Assembly: GCA_045631845.1 (NCBI GenBank)
Contig: JAZQVM010000014.1
Location: 1-29,980 of the forward strand
DNA from: CAKSHC01 sp045631845
GTDB lineage: Bacteria; Bacillota; Clostridia; Oscillospirales; UMGS1783
Length of the DNA: 29,980 bases
Direction of reading: 5' to 3'
The position numbers and the translations under genes were made by a program. Below are positions 16,497 through 24,437 of this stretch, piece after piece. Every line of letters starts with the position of its first letter. Within the stretch, counting starts at the first letter, position 1. A model generated the notes under the pieces. The model had not been told where the DNA came from, ran no database searches, and saw nothing but the letters and a program-made list of their open reading frames with translations.

Positions 16497-17948
16497 TCGC
16501 AATGCTAAATATTTTTCTGCCAAAGAGATGTCACCTTCAAACGGCTCATAAACACCATTCACCTTTTGATAGGTCTCCTCCCCTTTTCCGGTAATAACAA
16601 TGACATCACCCGCCCGCGCCTGAAGAATCGCAGTTTTGATCGCCTGCTCACGATCGGGGATCGAGTCAAATGTACCCCCTACCGAGAGAATATGCTCTCC
16701 GATTTCACGATTGATCTGCTCAACATCTTCAAAGTTCGGATCCTCTGCCGTTAAAATGGTATGATCGGCCAACCGACCGGATACTTCTCCTAAATCGGTA
16801 CGACGCAAATATGCCTTACCGCCGGGACATCCGTATACGCTGATTAATCGCCGACCGGGATATTCCTGACGCATATCGGAAAATAAGCTCTCAAAACTAA
16901 GCTTGTTGTGCGCATAGTCTACAATAACGGTAATATCCTTCTTTTGGATTACCTCCATACGTCCGGGCACTCGAACAGCCTTCATGCCCGTTACCATATC
17001 ATCAACCGACATAACATTCATGCACAAACAGATCGCTGCGAGTGCATTATAAACATTAAACGCCCCAATTAAAGGCAATGTAAACTGCCGATCAAATCCG
17101 GCTGTACGTACCCGAAATGCAGTACTATTTCCTTTTCTTTTCAAGTCATATGCCCGCACATCCGCATGCTCAGAAAAACCAAAAGTAACAATCTCACAGG
17201 ACTGCAATTGCGCAGCGGCCAACATATCTTCGGAGAATTCATCATCTATATTGATGCAAACACGATCGCTTAACTCAAATATGCGTTTTTTCGCTTCAAA
17301 ATACTCCTCAAAAGTCTTATGTTCAATAGGGCTGATATGATCTTGCCCAATATTTAAAAAGGCTGACGAGGCAAATTTTACTCCAAGAACGCGATCGTAC
17401 GCCAAGCCCTGTGAGGAAACCTCCATCACAACGCCCGCTAATCTCTCCTCGCATATTTCATAAAGCATCCTCTGCAAATCAGGCGATTCCGGCGTTGTTA
17501 GGTGGGATTCTTCGCAAGTCCGCCCCGTATCAGTCATGACTGAACTAATTAATCCAAACCGCTTACTGCTTGCTGACAATAGGGCGCGGGTAATAAAAGC
17601 CGTGGTGGTCTTTCCTTTCGTGCCCGTAATGCCGATCACCTGCATATTATGAGAGGGATTTCCATAAAAACAAGCCGTAGCCACAGCCATAGCCTTACGA
17701 ATATCCGTGACTATTATACCGGGAATGGAAACATCGTATTGTTTATCTGATAAATAAGCAATTGCACCACTCTCAATAGCAGATAACAAATATTCTTCCT
17801 TGAATGCTTGTCCTTTACAGATAAACAAACAACCCGGTTGCACTTGTCGAGAATCGTAGGTCACCGATGTAATATCTACATCTTTTATCTCCCCACTCTC
17901 AAGCAGGTTTTCCATATACAATGCATGTTCTATATTTTTTGAATTCAT
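16494..17948 (-). CDS. murE: UDP-N-acetylmuramyl-tripeptide synthetase, MurE type, unusual specificity motif
   Basis: Mur ligase that adds the third amino acid to UDP-MurNAc-L-Ala-D-Glu in the cytoplasm. 484 residues with all three domains: the uridine-binding head (SVTYDSRQVQPGCLFIC), Walker A GTKGKTT (109-115), TTPESPDL, the carbamylated-lysine region EAKKRIF (K220/221), and a C-terminal domain with YGCPGGKAYLRR and GKGEE (454-458). The amino-acid selectivity motif reads EDPN (402-405) instead of DNPR, the arginine-containing motif that binds meso-DAP. The third residue may therefore be lysine or another diamino acid, or this may be a paralogue of a second MurE. The ATG at 17948 has a GAGGG ribosome site; no convincing promoter was found in the 143-nt gap upstream. 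Confidence 0.88.
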   Translation of the reverse strand: MNSKNIEHALYMENLLESGEIKDVDITSVTYDSRQVQPGCLFICKGQAFKEEYLLSAIESGAIAYLSDKQYDVSIPGIIVTDIRKAMAVATACFYGNPSHNMQVIGITGTKGKTTTAFITRALLSASSKRFGLISSVMTDTGRTCEESHLTTPESPDLQRMLYEICEERLAGVVMEVSSQGLAYDRVLGVKFASSAFLNIGQDHISPIEHKTFEEYFEAKKRIFELSDRVCINIDDEFSEDMLAAAQLQSCEIVTFGFSEHADVRAYDLKRKGNSTAFRVRTAGFDRQFTLPLIGAFNVYNALAAICLCMNVMSVDDMVTGMKAVRVPGRMEVIQKKDITVIVDYAHNKLSFESLFSDMRQEYPGRRLISVYGCPGGKAYLRRTDLGEVSGRLADHTILTAEDPNFEDVEQINREIGEHILSVGGTFDSIPDREQAIKTAILQARAGDVIVITGKGEETYQKVNGVYEPFEGDISLAEKYLALR

Positions 17949-18033
17949 TTTACCCTCATTTGTTTACATAATGTTTTGTTATAATGATGAGTAATGACTC
18001 TCATTTTATCGAAAAAGGTCATGAAATACATGC

Positions 18034-18087
18034 TTTTCCACTATTTCCACAGGGTTATCCACAGTTTTTATGTTAACATGTGGATTA
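18034..18087. other. Cluster of DnaA-box-like 9-mers
   Basis: Within 54 bp upstream of murE lie TTTTCCACT (18034-18042), ATTTCCACA (18043-18051), the perfect consensus box TTATCCACA (18055-18063) and, inverted, TAATCCACA on the minus strand (18079-18087). The first three are directly repeated, and the whole is AT-rich with an adjacent GTTAAC. No dnaA, dnaN or other origin gene is in the window, so a DnaA-titration or DnaA-regulated site is more likely than the main origin. The boxes are seen directly; the function is inferred. Confidence 0.55.
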
Positions 18088-18091
18088 TTCA

Positions 18092-19627
18092 TTATCGGTG
18101 CGAGTGAAAATATTTTTTATCCAAAGCACGGTATTGCGCCGCCTCGGCAATGTCATCATCCATGATCCATTCATGCCCCTTCAGATCGGCAATTGTGCGT
18201 GAAACTTTCAAAATTCGATCGTATCCGCGAGCGGAAAGGGTTAATCGTTCGAAGATGGTCTGGAGTAATTTTGATGCCGACGGAGCGAGCGTACAATATC
18301 GCTTTATCAAATCTCCTTGAATGTCAGCATTGCAGGTTACATTGGTACCGCGATATCTTTCCTGCTGAATTTTTCTGGCTTGATTGACTCGATGCTTAAT
18401 AGCCACAGAGGATTCCCCTCTATTTTGATTGGTTAGATCCCCATAAGAAACAGCAGGTACTTCAATTTGAATATCAATACGATCCAACAACGGACCCGAT
18501 ATTTTATTCACGTATCGATCAATCTCATTCGGTGAGCACTTACATGCCTTTGTCGGATGCCCCAAAAATCCGCATCGACAAGGATTCATAGCGCAAACCA
18601 ACATGAAATTACACGGATATTCAACCGTTTGACTGGCTCGGGATATACGAACTTTTCCGTCTTCCAGTGGTTGACGCAACACCTCTAAAACATTTTTCGG
18701 ATATTCAGGCAACTCATCCAAAAACAACACGCCATGATGCGCCAATGAAATTTCACCCGGACGAGGGTTGCTGCCGCCGCCCGCCATACCGGCATAGGAA
18801 ATGGTATGATGCGGTGCACGAAACGGTCGCTTATTAACCATAGGATTAGATGGCGACAACAAGCCGGAAATGGAGTGTATTTTTGTTGCTTCGATGGATT
18901 CTTCCTGCGTCATATCCGGTAAAATGGACGGCAATCGTTTAGCTAACATGCTTTTACCGGATCCCGGAGGACCAATCAATAAAATATTATGCCCTCCGGC
19001 AGCCGCCGTTTCTAACGCTTTCTTTGGCAAGAATTGACCCGCAACATCCGCAAAATCCAGCGGATATGAATCCTCATTCAAATACAGGTCTTCTCTTGGC
19101 ACAGCAAGAGGAATGGGAGAAACATTGAACAGATGATCCACTACACGAATCACATGCTCAGCCGGATAAACATCAATTCCTTGCACAATAGCTGCTTCAT
19201 CCGCATTATCCAAAGGCACAAAGACACGCTTTACGCCCGCCTCTTTTAAGGCAATAACAATCGGCAAAACCCCATAAATCGGTCGAATGTCACCCGAAAG
19301 GGATAATTCTCCGATAAATGCCGTATGCGTTAAGTCTGCCAATAACTGCCCAGATGCCTGCAATAACCCAATAAGGATAGGAAGATCAAAAACGGCTCCC
19401 TCCTTGCGCTTATCGGCCGGAGCCAGGTTTACCGTTATCCGGCGAGCCGGCACCTCATAGCCGCAATTTTTCACCGCAGAACGCACCCGTTCTTTCGATT
19501 CTTTCACTGCCGCATCCGGCAGGCCCACAATATCAAAAGACGGTAAGCCTTGCGATACATCAATTTCCGCCTCAACCGGATAGCCGCTGATGCCATCCGT
19601 TCCGGCAGAATAAATTTTTGATACCAT
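18092..19627 (-). CDS. yifB: YifB/ComM family Mg-chelatase-like AAA+ ATPase
   Basis: 511 residues, typical of YifB. It has an N-terminal Lon-protease-like domain (GLPSFDIVGLPDAAVKESKE, ITVNLAPADKRKEG), then an AAA+ core with Walker A GPPGSGKS at about 216-223, APHHTISYAG, Walker B VLFLDELPEY, and a cysteine-bearing loop (AMNPCRCGFLG), ending in the chelatase C-terminal lid. The relative ComM is a hexameric helicase that promotes branch migration during natural transformation; whether this protein does so is inferred from homology. The start has AAGGAG upstream and follows the ABC-F gene by 11 nt, so the two are co-transcribed. Confidence 0.95.
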   Translation of the reverse strand: MVSKIYSAGTDGISGYPVEAEIDVSQGLPSFDIVGLPDAAVKESKERVRSAVKNCGYEVPARRITVNLAPADKRKEGAVFDLPILIGLLQASGQLLADLTHTAFIGELSLSGDIRPIYGVLPIVIALKEAGVKRVFVPLDNADEAAIVQGIDVYPAEHVIRVVDHLFNVSPIPLAVPREDLYLNEDSYPLDFADVAGQFLPKKALETAAAGGHNILLIGPPGSGKSMLAKRLPSILPDMTQEESIEATKIHSISGLLSPSNPMVNKRPFRAPHHTISYAGMAGGGSNPRPGEISLAHHGVLFLDELPEYPKNVLEVLRQPLEDGKVRISRASQTVEYPCNFMLVCAMNPCRCGFLGHPTKACKCSPNEIDRYVNKISGPLLDRIDIQIEVPAVSYGDLTNQNRGESSVAIKHRVNQARKIQQERYRGTNVTCNADIQGDLIKRYCTLAPSASKLLQTIFERLTLSARGYDRILKVSRTIADLKGHEWIMDDDIAEAAQYRALDKKYFHSHR

Positions 19628-19638
19628 ATCTATTCTCC

Positions 19639-21192
19639 TTAGTCAAACAAGGATTCAAAATCAAACATTCGATCAGCCACATGCTCACAAAACTCTTTAC
19701 TGTGCGAAACAAAAATGACGCTACCTTCAAAGGCATGAATCGCATTTTTGAGCTGCTCAATTGCCATAACATCCAAATGGTTTGTAGGTTCATCCAAAAC
19801 CAACAAGCCAAAGGAGTCAAGTGTTAATTTGCATATTTTAACCTTGGCTTGTTCTCCTCCGGATAAGGTAGAAAGCTTTTGCGTCATTAAGGAATTTTTA
19901 AGGCCACAGCGAGCTAGTGCCGCCCTTACATCCTTATCGTTTAAGCGAGGAAAACAGTTTTTTATTTCCTGAAATGGCGATAAAGAAGCGTCTTCCCACA
20001 CATTTTCCTGCTCATAATATCCGATTTTCAAGCGATCTGCGTACTTAAAACCACCAGAAATCGGCGGCAAATACCCGCATATTGTCTTCAAAAAGGTCGT
20101 TTTACCTATTCCATTAAAGCCGGTAACGGCAATTTTTTCACCTAAACGCAGTATAAAATTGATTTTTGGCAACAACGGCTGATCATATCCCGCTTCAAGA
20201 TCGTTGACCCATAGTACAGTTTTTCCAACCGGAACCGAATAGGAAAACTGAAAGGTCGGCGGAGGAACTTCGTTCGGTTTCTCCATCAATTCCATCTTTT
20301 CCAATTTCTTGCGACGGCTTTTTGCCATTGCAGAAGTAGAAGCACGAACGATATTTTTATTGATATACTCTTCTAATGCCGCTACCTCTTTTTGCTGGGC
20401 ATTATATTGCTTGATATACTCTTGATGTTTACCTTCTTTTTGTGCAACAAAACTTTTATAATCGCCGTTAAATCGAGTCATTTTGCCAAATTCAATATCA
20501 CAGATACAGTTGACAACCCGATCTAAAAAATCAAAATCATGACTAACCAAAATAAATGCACCCTTAAATCCCGTCAGATACTTAATCAGCCATTCAATAT
20601 TTTCTTTATCTAAGAAGTTTGTGGGCTCGTCCAGGATCAGCACATCAGGATTCTCAAGAAGCATTTTCGCCAACAAAACCCGTATGCGTTGACCTCCGCT
20701 GAGATTACACAAGGGGGTATCCATTCCAAACGCTTGTATGCTTAATCCGTGGGCAATCTTATCGATTTGGCTTTTTATGCCATAAAAATTATGACTCTCC
20801 AGATCCTCTTGCATAGCGCCCGCACGCATATACAATTTATATAATTCATTATCATCCGTAGTTTGTGCAATTTTCGCATTGACCTCTTGGAGTCGGCGCT
20901 CCGTTTCAATCAGATCGGCAAACGCCCCCTCCAAAAACTGATACACCGTCTTCTTTTCCTTGACTCCAACCTGTTGATCCAGATAGCTGACCCTGCATTT
21001 CGGATTCCAGCGTATGCTCCCTTTATCGGGGATCAGATCCCCAATCAACATTTGGATAAAGGTAGTTTTGCCTGCACCATTCAAGCCGGTTAGTCCCATT
21101 TTATCGCCTTGAAACAAGGATATGCCGGTATCGTTAAACAGTTTTTTATCACCAAAGGTATGGGTGAGATTTTTAACATCAAGTATACTCAT
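19639..21192 (-). CDS. ABC-F family ATP-binding protein
   Basis: 517 residues with two ABC ATPase domains and no membrane segment. Walker A of domain 1 is GLNGAGKTT (36-44) and of domain 2 GFNGIGKTT; both have LSGGQ/LSGGE signatures and DEPTN-x-LD Walker B motifs, with a charged inter-domain linker (AMAKSRRKKLEKM) like the P-site tRNA-interaction motif. ABC-F proteins act on the ribosome, as translation factors or antibiotic-protection proteins; the subgroup cannot be settled from motifs here. I start at ATG 21192 (MSILDVKNL), with GGAG 9 nt upstream; the longer frame to 21270 passes through the promoter. It is the first gene of the ABC-F-yifB unit. Confidence 0.93.
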   Translation of the reverse strand: MSILDVKNLTHTFGDKKLFNDTGISLFQGDKMGLTGLNGAGKTTFIQMLIGDLIPDKGSIRWNPKCRVSYLDQQVGVKEKKTVYQFLEGAFADLIETERRLQEVNAKIAQTTDDNELYKLYMRAGAMQEDLESHNFYGIKSQIDKIAHGLSIQAFGMDTPLCNLSGGQRIRVLLAKMLLENPDVLILDEPTNFLDKENIEWLIKYLTGFKGAFILVSHDFDFLDRVVNCICDIEFGKMTRFNGDYKSFVAQKEGKHQEYIKQYNAQQKEVAALEEYINKNIVRASTSAMAKSRRKKLEKMELMEKPNEVPPPTFQFSYSVPVGKTVLWVNDLEAGYDQPLLPKINFILRLGEKIAVTGFNGIGKTTFLKTICGYLPPISGGFKYADRLKIGYYEQENVWEDASLSPFQEIKNCFPRLNDKDVRAALARCGLKNSLMTQKLSTLSGGEQAKVKICKLTLDSFGLLVLDEPTNHLDVMAIEQLKNAIHAFEGSVIFVSHSKEFCEHVADRMFDFESLFD

Positions 21193-21219
21193 GCGCACAA
21201 CTCCAATAATATTACCTAT

Positions 21220-21248
21220 ATAATATAACATTTTTATCCATGTTGCAA
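21220..21248 (-). promoter_or_regulatory. Candidate promoter for the ABC-F gene
   Basis: Minus-strand TTGCAA (21243-21248) and TATTAT (21220-21225) are 17 nt apart, placing the start near 21213, about 20 nt before the ABC-F ATG. The -35 is flanked by a direct repeat described separately. Confidence 0.6.
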
Positions 21249-21259
21249 GGTTATCCATA
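21234..21259. repeat. Direct repeat TTATCCAT flanking the ABC-F promoter -35
   Basis: Two copies of TTATCCAT (beginning at 21234 and 21251) lie 17 bp apart on either side of the -35 hexamer. The spacing is about 1.6 helical turns. They could be an operator; they also resemble DnaA boxes with one or two mismatches. No function is shown by the sequence alone. Confidence 0.4.
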
Positions 21260-21260
21260 T

Positions 21261-21297
21261 AAAAAAGCATACAACCCCAAGTGGATTGTATGCTTTT
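21261..21297 (-). terminator. Intrinsic terminator of the glpP operon
   Basis: AAAAGCATACAA and TTGTATGCTTTT form a perfect 12-bp stem around an 11-nt loop, followed by a T run on the minus strand, starting 4 nt after the DUF1667 stop. It separates this operon from the ABC-F promoter, whose -35 begins within 15 nt. Confidence 0.87.
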
Positions 21298-21300
21298 CTG

Positions 21301-21648
21301 TTAATCAATCGCCTTTGTAGCAATAACATCGGTGCTGTAGACATTCTTACAAATCACATCACCGATAGCCACTGGGGCTTGAACGGAAGCCGCGCGGATT
21401 ATTTTCATTAAATCAAAAATATTCTCTTTAGGAATGGGGGCTACCGTTTTGACGCTGACCATGGTATCCTCTCGATTATCCACACGCACAATTGAGGTAA
21501 CGGTACGAGTGGGATGCAAACATTCATCATGACCATAGGTGGCGCCTTTAGGGCAAGCATTACCGCTAACTTTTACTTCATCCCCCTGGATATCCACCTG
21601 CAAAGAGCAGCCTCTGGGACAAATAATACAAGTTAATTCTCTTTTCAT
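21301..21648 (-). CDS. DUF1667 domain-containing cysteine-rich protein
   Basis: 115 residues with an N-terminal cysteine motif CIICPRGC (C7, C10, C14) plus C32 in NACPKGATYG and C43, arranged as for an iron-sulfur or zinc site. DUF1667 proteins are regularly encoded at the end of anaerobic glycerol-3-phosphate-dehydrogenase-like clusters, and the cysteines suggest electron transfer from the two flavoproteins encoded upstream; that role is inference. The ATG overlaps the preceding stop by 4 nt (ATGA), so translation is coupled. Confidence 0.85.
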   Translation of the reverse strand: MKRELTCIICPRGCSLQVDIQGDEVKVSGNACPKGATYGHDECLHPTRTVTSIVRVDNREDTMVSVKTVAPIPKENIFDLMKIIRAASVQAPVAIGDVICKNVYSTDVIATKAID

Positions 21649-22889
21649 TTGATCTCCTCCAGACTTACCGTCAATTCCTCAGCATTTAGCAATTTTTCAG
21701 CGGGAACACGTAGTTTTTCCATTTCGCCGGGTGCTGCTTTGAGTCGCATAGCATTAACCAACACCTCGTTATTAGAAGATACGGTAAATCTCACCTTACC
21801 ATAAGGCCGATCAACACGCAAAAACAAAGACACATCTTTGCCGTTTTTATTCACTCGCTGAGGAAGGACATAACGCACACCGCTACCGGCATGAGTAGCG
21901 ATTGATTCCTCCGATTTAGATACTCCCATAACAAACTCTGCCGCTCCGATACCCGCCATCTCGGCCTCATCGGATACATAATCGACCAAATCGTGCACCT
22001 GCAAGACATTGCCGCAAGCAAAAATACCCGCAATATCTGTCTGCCGATTTTGATCCACCACTGCACCACCAGTTACGCCATCCATGGTAATGCCTGCTGC
22101 TTGTGTTAGTTCGTTTTCAGGAATTAATCCGCAGGAAAGCAACAGCGTATCACACTCAATAAAGCGGCGGGTTTCGGGGATTTCCTTGCGACAATCATCT
22201 ACCTGCGCCACTGTTACTCCCGTTAATCTTTCCTTGCCATGAATTTGCACTACTGTGGTACTTAAATATAAAGGAATATCATAGTCGTGCAGGCATTGCA
22301 CGATATTTCTCGTCAATCCGCCGGAATAACTCATCAATTCGCAGACCGCCTCAACCTTGGCGCCCTCCAGCGACATACGGCGAGCCATAATCAAGCCGAT
22401 ATCACCCGAACCGAGAATGACTACCTTCTTACCAACCATATATCCTTCACAGTTGATTAGCTTCTGCGCCGTACCCGCACTATAAATACCTGCCGGACGA
22501 GTACCGCAAATATTTAAAGCACCTCGACTGCGCTCACGGCATCCCATGGCCAAAACGACAGCCTTTGCCTGAATTTTCAAGATTCCACTACGGTTGGTTG
22601 CCGTTACCACTTTATCTTTAGTGATATCGGTTACCATTGTTTCATGATAGACCGTTATGCCTCGCTCCCGCACCATATCGGCGTATACGGCCGCATATTC
22701 AGGGCCGGTCAATTCCCGTCCAAGTTTATGTAACCCAAAGCCATTATGAATACACTGACGAAGAATACCGCCAAGGCTCTCCTCTCGATCCAAAATAACT
22801 ACATCTTTAATGCCCTTATCGTAAGCGGCAACGGCGGCCGCCATACCGGCGGGACCACCACCGACAATTACAATATCATGTTCAATCAT
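21645..22889 (-). CDS. FAD-dependent pyridine nucleotide oxidoreductase, GlpB/NoxA-like
   Basis: 414 residues with an N-terminal FAD loop (IVIVGGGPAGMAAA, 7-20), a central NAD(P)-binding loop (VVILGSGDIGLIMARR) and a GIFACGNVL flavin motif, the layout of a two-dinucleotide-domain disulfide-reductase-type flavoprotein without a CxxxxC redox pair. It lies between the GlpA-like and DUF1667 genes and overlaps both (1 nt, TAATG, and 4 nt), so it is probably the second subunit of a glycerol-3-phosphate-oxidising complex. Its real electron acceptor is not evident. Confidence 0.88.
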   Translation of the reverse strand: MIEHDIVIVGGGPAGMAAAVAAYDKGIKDVVILDREESLGGILRQCIHNGFGLHKLGRELTGPEYAAVYADMVRERGITVYHETMVTDITKDKVVTATNRSGILKIQAKAVVLAMGCRERSRGALNICGTRPAGIYSAGTAQKLINCEGYMVGKKVVILGSGDIGLIMARRMSLEGAKVEAVCELMSYSGGLTRNIVQCLHDYDIPLYLSTTVVQIHGKERLTGVTVAQVDDCRKEIPETRRFIECDTLLLSCGLIPENELTQAAGITMDGVTGGAVVDQNRQTDIAGIFACGNVLQVHDLVDYVSDEAEMAGIGAAEFVMGVSKSEESIATHAGSGVRYVLPQRVNKNGKDVSLFLRVDRPYGKVRFTVSSNNEVLVNAMRLKAAPGEMEKLRVPAEKLLNAEELTVSLEEIK

Positions 22890-24322
22890 TACTCGACCCT
22901 CCCCGTCAACATGTGGGATGCCCGTCCTTTTTTAGTAACATCCTGTCGATCTATACCATTTTCCTGTGCGATCATTTTCATAACATAAGGCGAACAGAAA
23001 CCACCTTGACAACGCCCCATACCGGCGCGGGTACGCCGCTTAACACCATCCATATCCATCGCGGGCGGGTTCTGCGTGATAGTCTGACGGATCTCACCCT
23101 CACTGATCATCTCGCAACGGCAGATAATCTTACCAAAATCAGGATTCTCCTTAATAAATGCATCCTTTTGTTCATCGGACAGATGATGGAAACTCTCCAT
23201 ATCCTCACGCTCACAGCACCAATTTTCTTTGGTTACCAGTGAAAGCCCCAGAGAACCGAGGATCTCCACAACACGACGAGCAATTGCAACGCTGGAGGTT
23301 AACCCCGGAGAATCAATCGCCGCCGCCTGAACAAAATTGGGGACTTTGTCGGATGCTTCGATGATAAAATCGCCCTTCTTTTCAGAGGAGCGCACACCGG
23401 CAAACGAAGTAATGACTTGACGGAAATTCACATTCGGTACGCTCTTTCTTGCCAAGCGGATTACCGTATCGATGCCTTCTTGTGTTAGTTCTGTATTTTC
23501 AGGAGTATCTACCATCATAGCTGTGGGGCCCGTCAACAGGTTCCCATCCGCCGTGGGGGATACCAGAATTCCCTTTCCTTCTTTTGAGGGTACTTGAAAA
23601 ATTGTGTGAGAAACCATATTGCCTGCCGTGCGGTCAAGGAGCAGATATTCGCCCGAACGAGGAATGATGGTAAAGTCACAATCTCCGACCATAGCGGCAA
23701 TTTTATCACTGTAGCAACCGGCACAGTTGATGAAATACTCACCTTCTACCGTTTCTCCCGAAGTTGCACGAACCGTGAAATGCTCCTTCTTTTCGATGGC
23801 GGCAATTTCAAAGTTACGCTTCAGCTCTACCCCATTATCCATAGCATTACCGACAGCGGCAATGGTGAGTTTATACGGGCAGATAATTCCGGCTGTCGGC
23901 ACATGGAGCACAAGGGTGATTTCTTCAGACAGATTCGGCTCGAGTTCACGGGCTTCCTCGCCGCTGAGAACCTTCATTTGCGATATGCCGTTTTGCAGGC
24001 CACGCTCATACAGTTCATGAATAGCGCCTTCCTGCTCAGCACCAAATGCGCAGATCATAGAACCGTTTTGACGGTACGGCACATGCAACTGTTTGGCTGC
24101 TTCATACAGCAATTCCACACCCTTTGTGTTCATTTCCGCCTTCAATGTATCCGGCTCAGGATCATATCCGCCATGGATAATTCCGCTGTTGGCCTTGGTT
24201 GCACCCATTGCCACATCATTTTCCTTTTCCAACAGGCAGACGGACAGTTGATATTTGGACAACTCTCGAGCTACCATGCCGCCGATCACCCCGGCACCGG
24301 CAATCAATACATCATACTTCAT
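22889..24322 (-). CDS. GlpA-like FAD-dependent dehydrogenase with C-terminal [2Fe-2S] domain
   Basis: 477 residues. An N-terminal DAO-type FAD domain (VLIAGAGVIGGMVARELS, ATKANSGIIHGGYD, FAGVRSSEKKGDFII) is followed from about residue 398 by a BFD-like [2Fe-2S] domain with the cysteines ICRCEM and GRCQGGFC. This is the architecture of anaerobic glycerol-3-phosphate dehydrogenase subunit A and its Clostridial homologues. Glycerol-3-phosphate as substrate is supported by glpP directly upstream; L-2-hydroxyglutarate-type oxidases are a weaker alternative. The ATG at 24322 has AAGGAG upstream. A terminator-like hairpin precedes it, consistent with control by antitermination. Confidence 0.88.
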   Translation of the reverse strand: MKYDVLIAGAGVIGGMVARELSKYQLSVCLLEKENDVAMGATKANSGIIHGGYDPEPDTLKAEMNTKGVELLYEAAKQLHVPYRQNGSMICAFGAEQEGAIHELYERGLQNGISQMKVLSGEEARELEPNLSEEITLVLHVPTAGIICPYKLTIAAVGNAMDNGVELKRNFEIAAIEKKEHFTVRATSGETVEGEYFINCAGCYSDKIAAMVGDCDFTIIPRSGEYLLLDRTAGNMVSHTIFQVPSKEGKGILVSPTADGNLLTGPTAMMVDTPENTELTQEGIDTVIRLARKSVPNVNFRQVITSFAGVRSSEKKGDFIIEASDKVPNFVQAAAIDSPGLTSSVAIARRVVEILGSLGLSLVTKENWCCEREDMESFHHLSDEQKDAFIKENPDFGKIICRCEMISEGEIRQTITQNPPAMDMDGVKRRTRAGMGRCQGGFCSPYVMKMIAQENGIDRQDVTKKGRASHMLTGRVE

Positions 24323-24360
24323 TGTCTACTCCTTTTTTACAAGAAATAATTTTTTTTAAA

Positions 24361-24409
24361 ATAAAAAAGCAACGAAAAATAAGGCGGCTTCACCGTCTTA
24401 TTTTCCGTT
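24361..24409 (-). terminator. Terminator-like hairpin between glpP and the dehydrogenase genes, probable GlpP target
   Basis: On the minus strand AACGGAAAATAAGACGG pairs with CCGCCTTATTTTTCGTT (17 positions, one mismatch and one G-U) around the loop TGAAG, followed by GCTTTTTTATTTT. It is a strong intrinsic terminator in the leader of the GlpA-like gene, 29 nt after the glpP stop. In Bacillus, GlpP binds such an inverted repeat in glp leaders and allows read-through when glycerol-3-phosphate is present; the same use here is inferred. Confidence 0.85.
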
Positions 24410-24437
24410 ACTCTTTATCTCTTCGGAAATATTCAGT

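Noticed and set aside
17949..18091. Calling the DnaA-box region the chromosomal origin oriC
   Set aside because: No dnaA, dnaN, rpmH or other usual origin neighbours are present and no strand switch occurs here; four boxes alone are not enough.
23594..24349. 251-codon + strand open frame opposite the GlpA-like gene
   Set aside because: Fully antisense to a conserved flavoprotein gene, with no recognisable domain or ribosome site.
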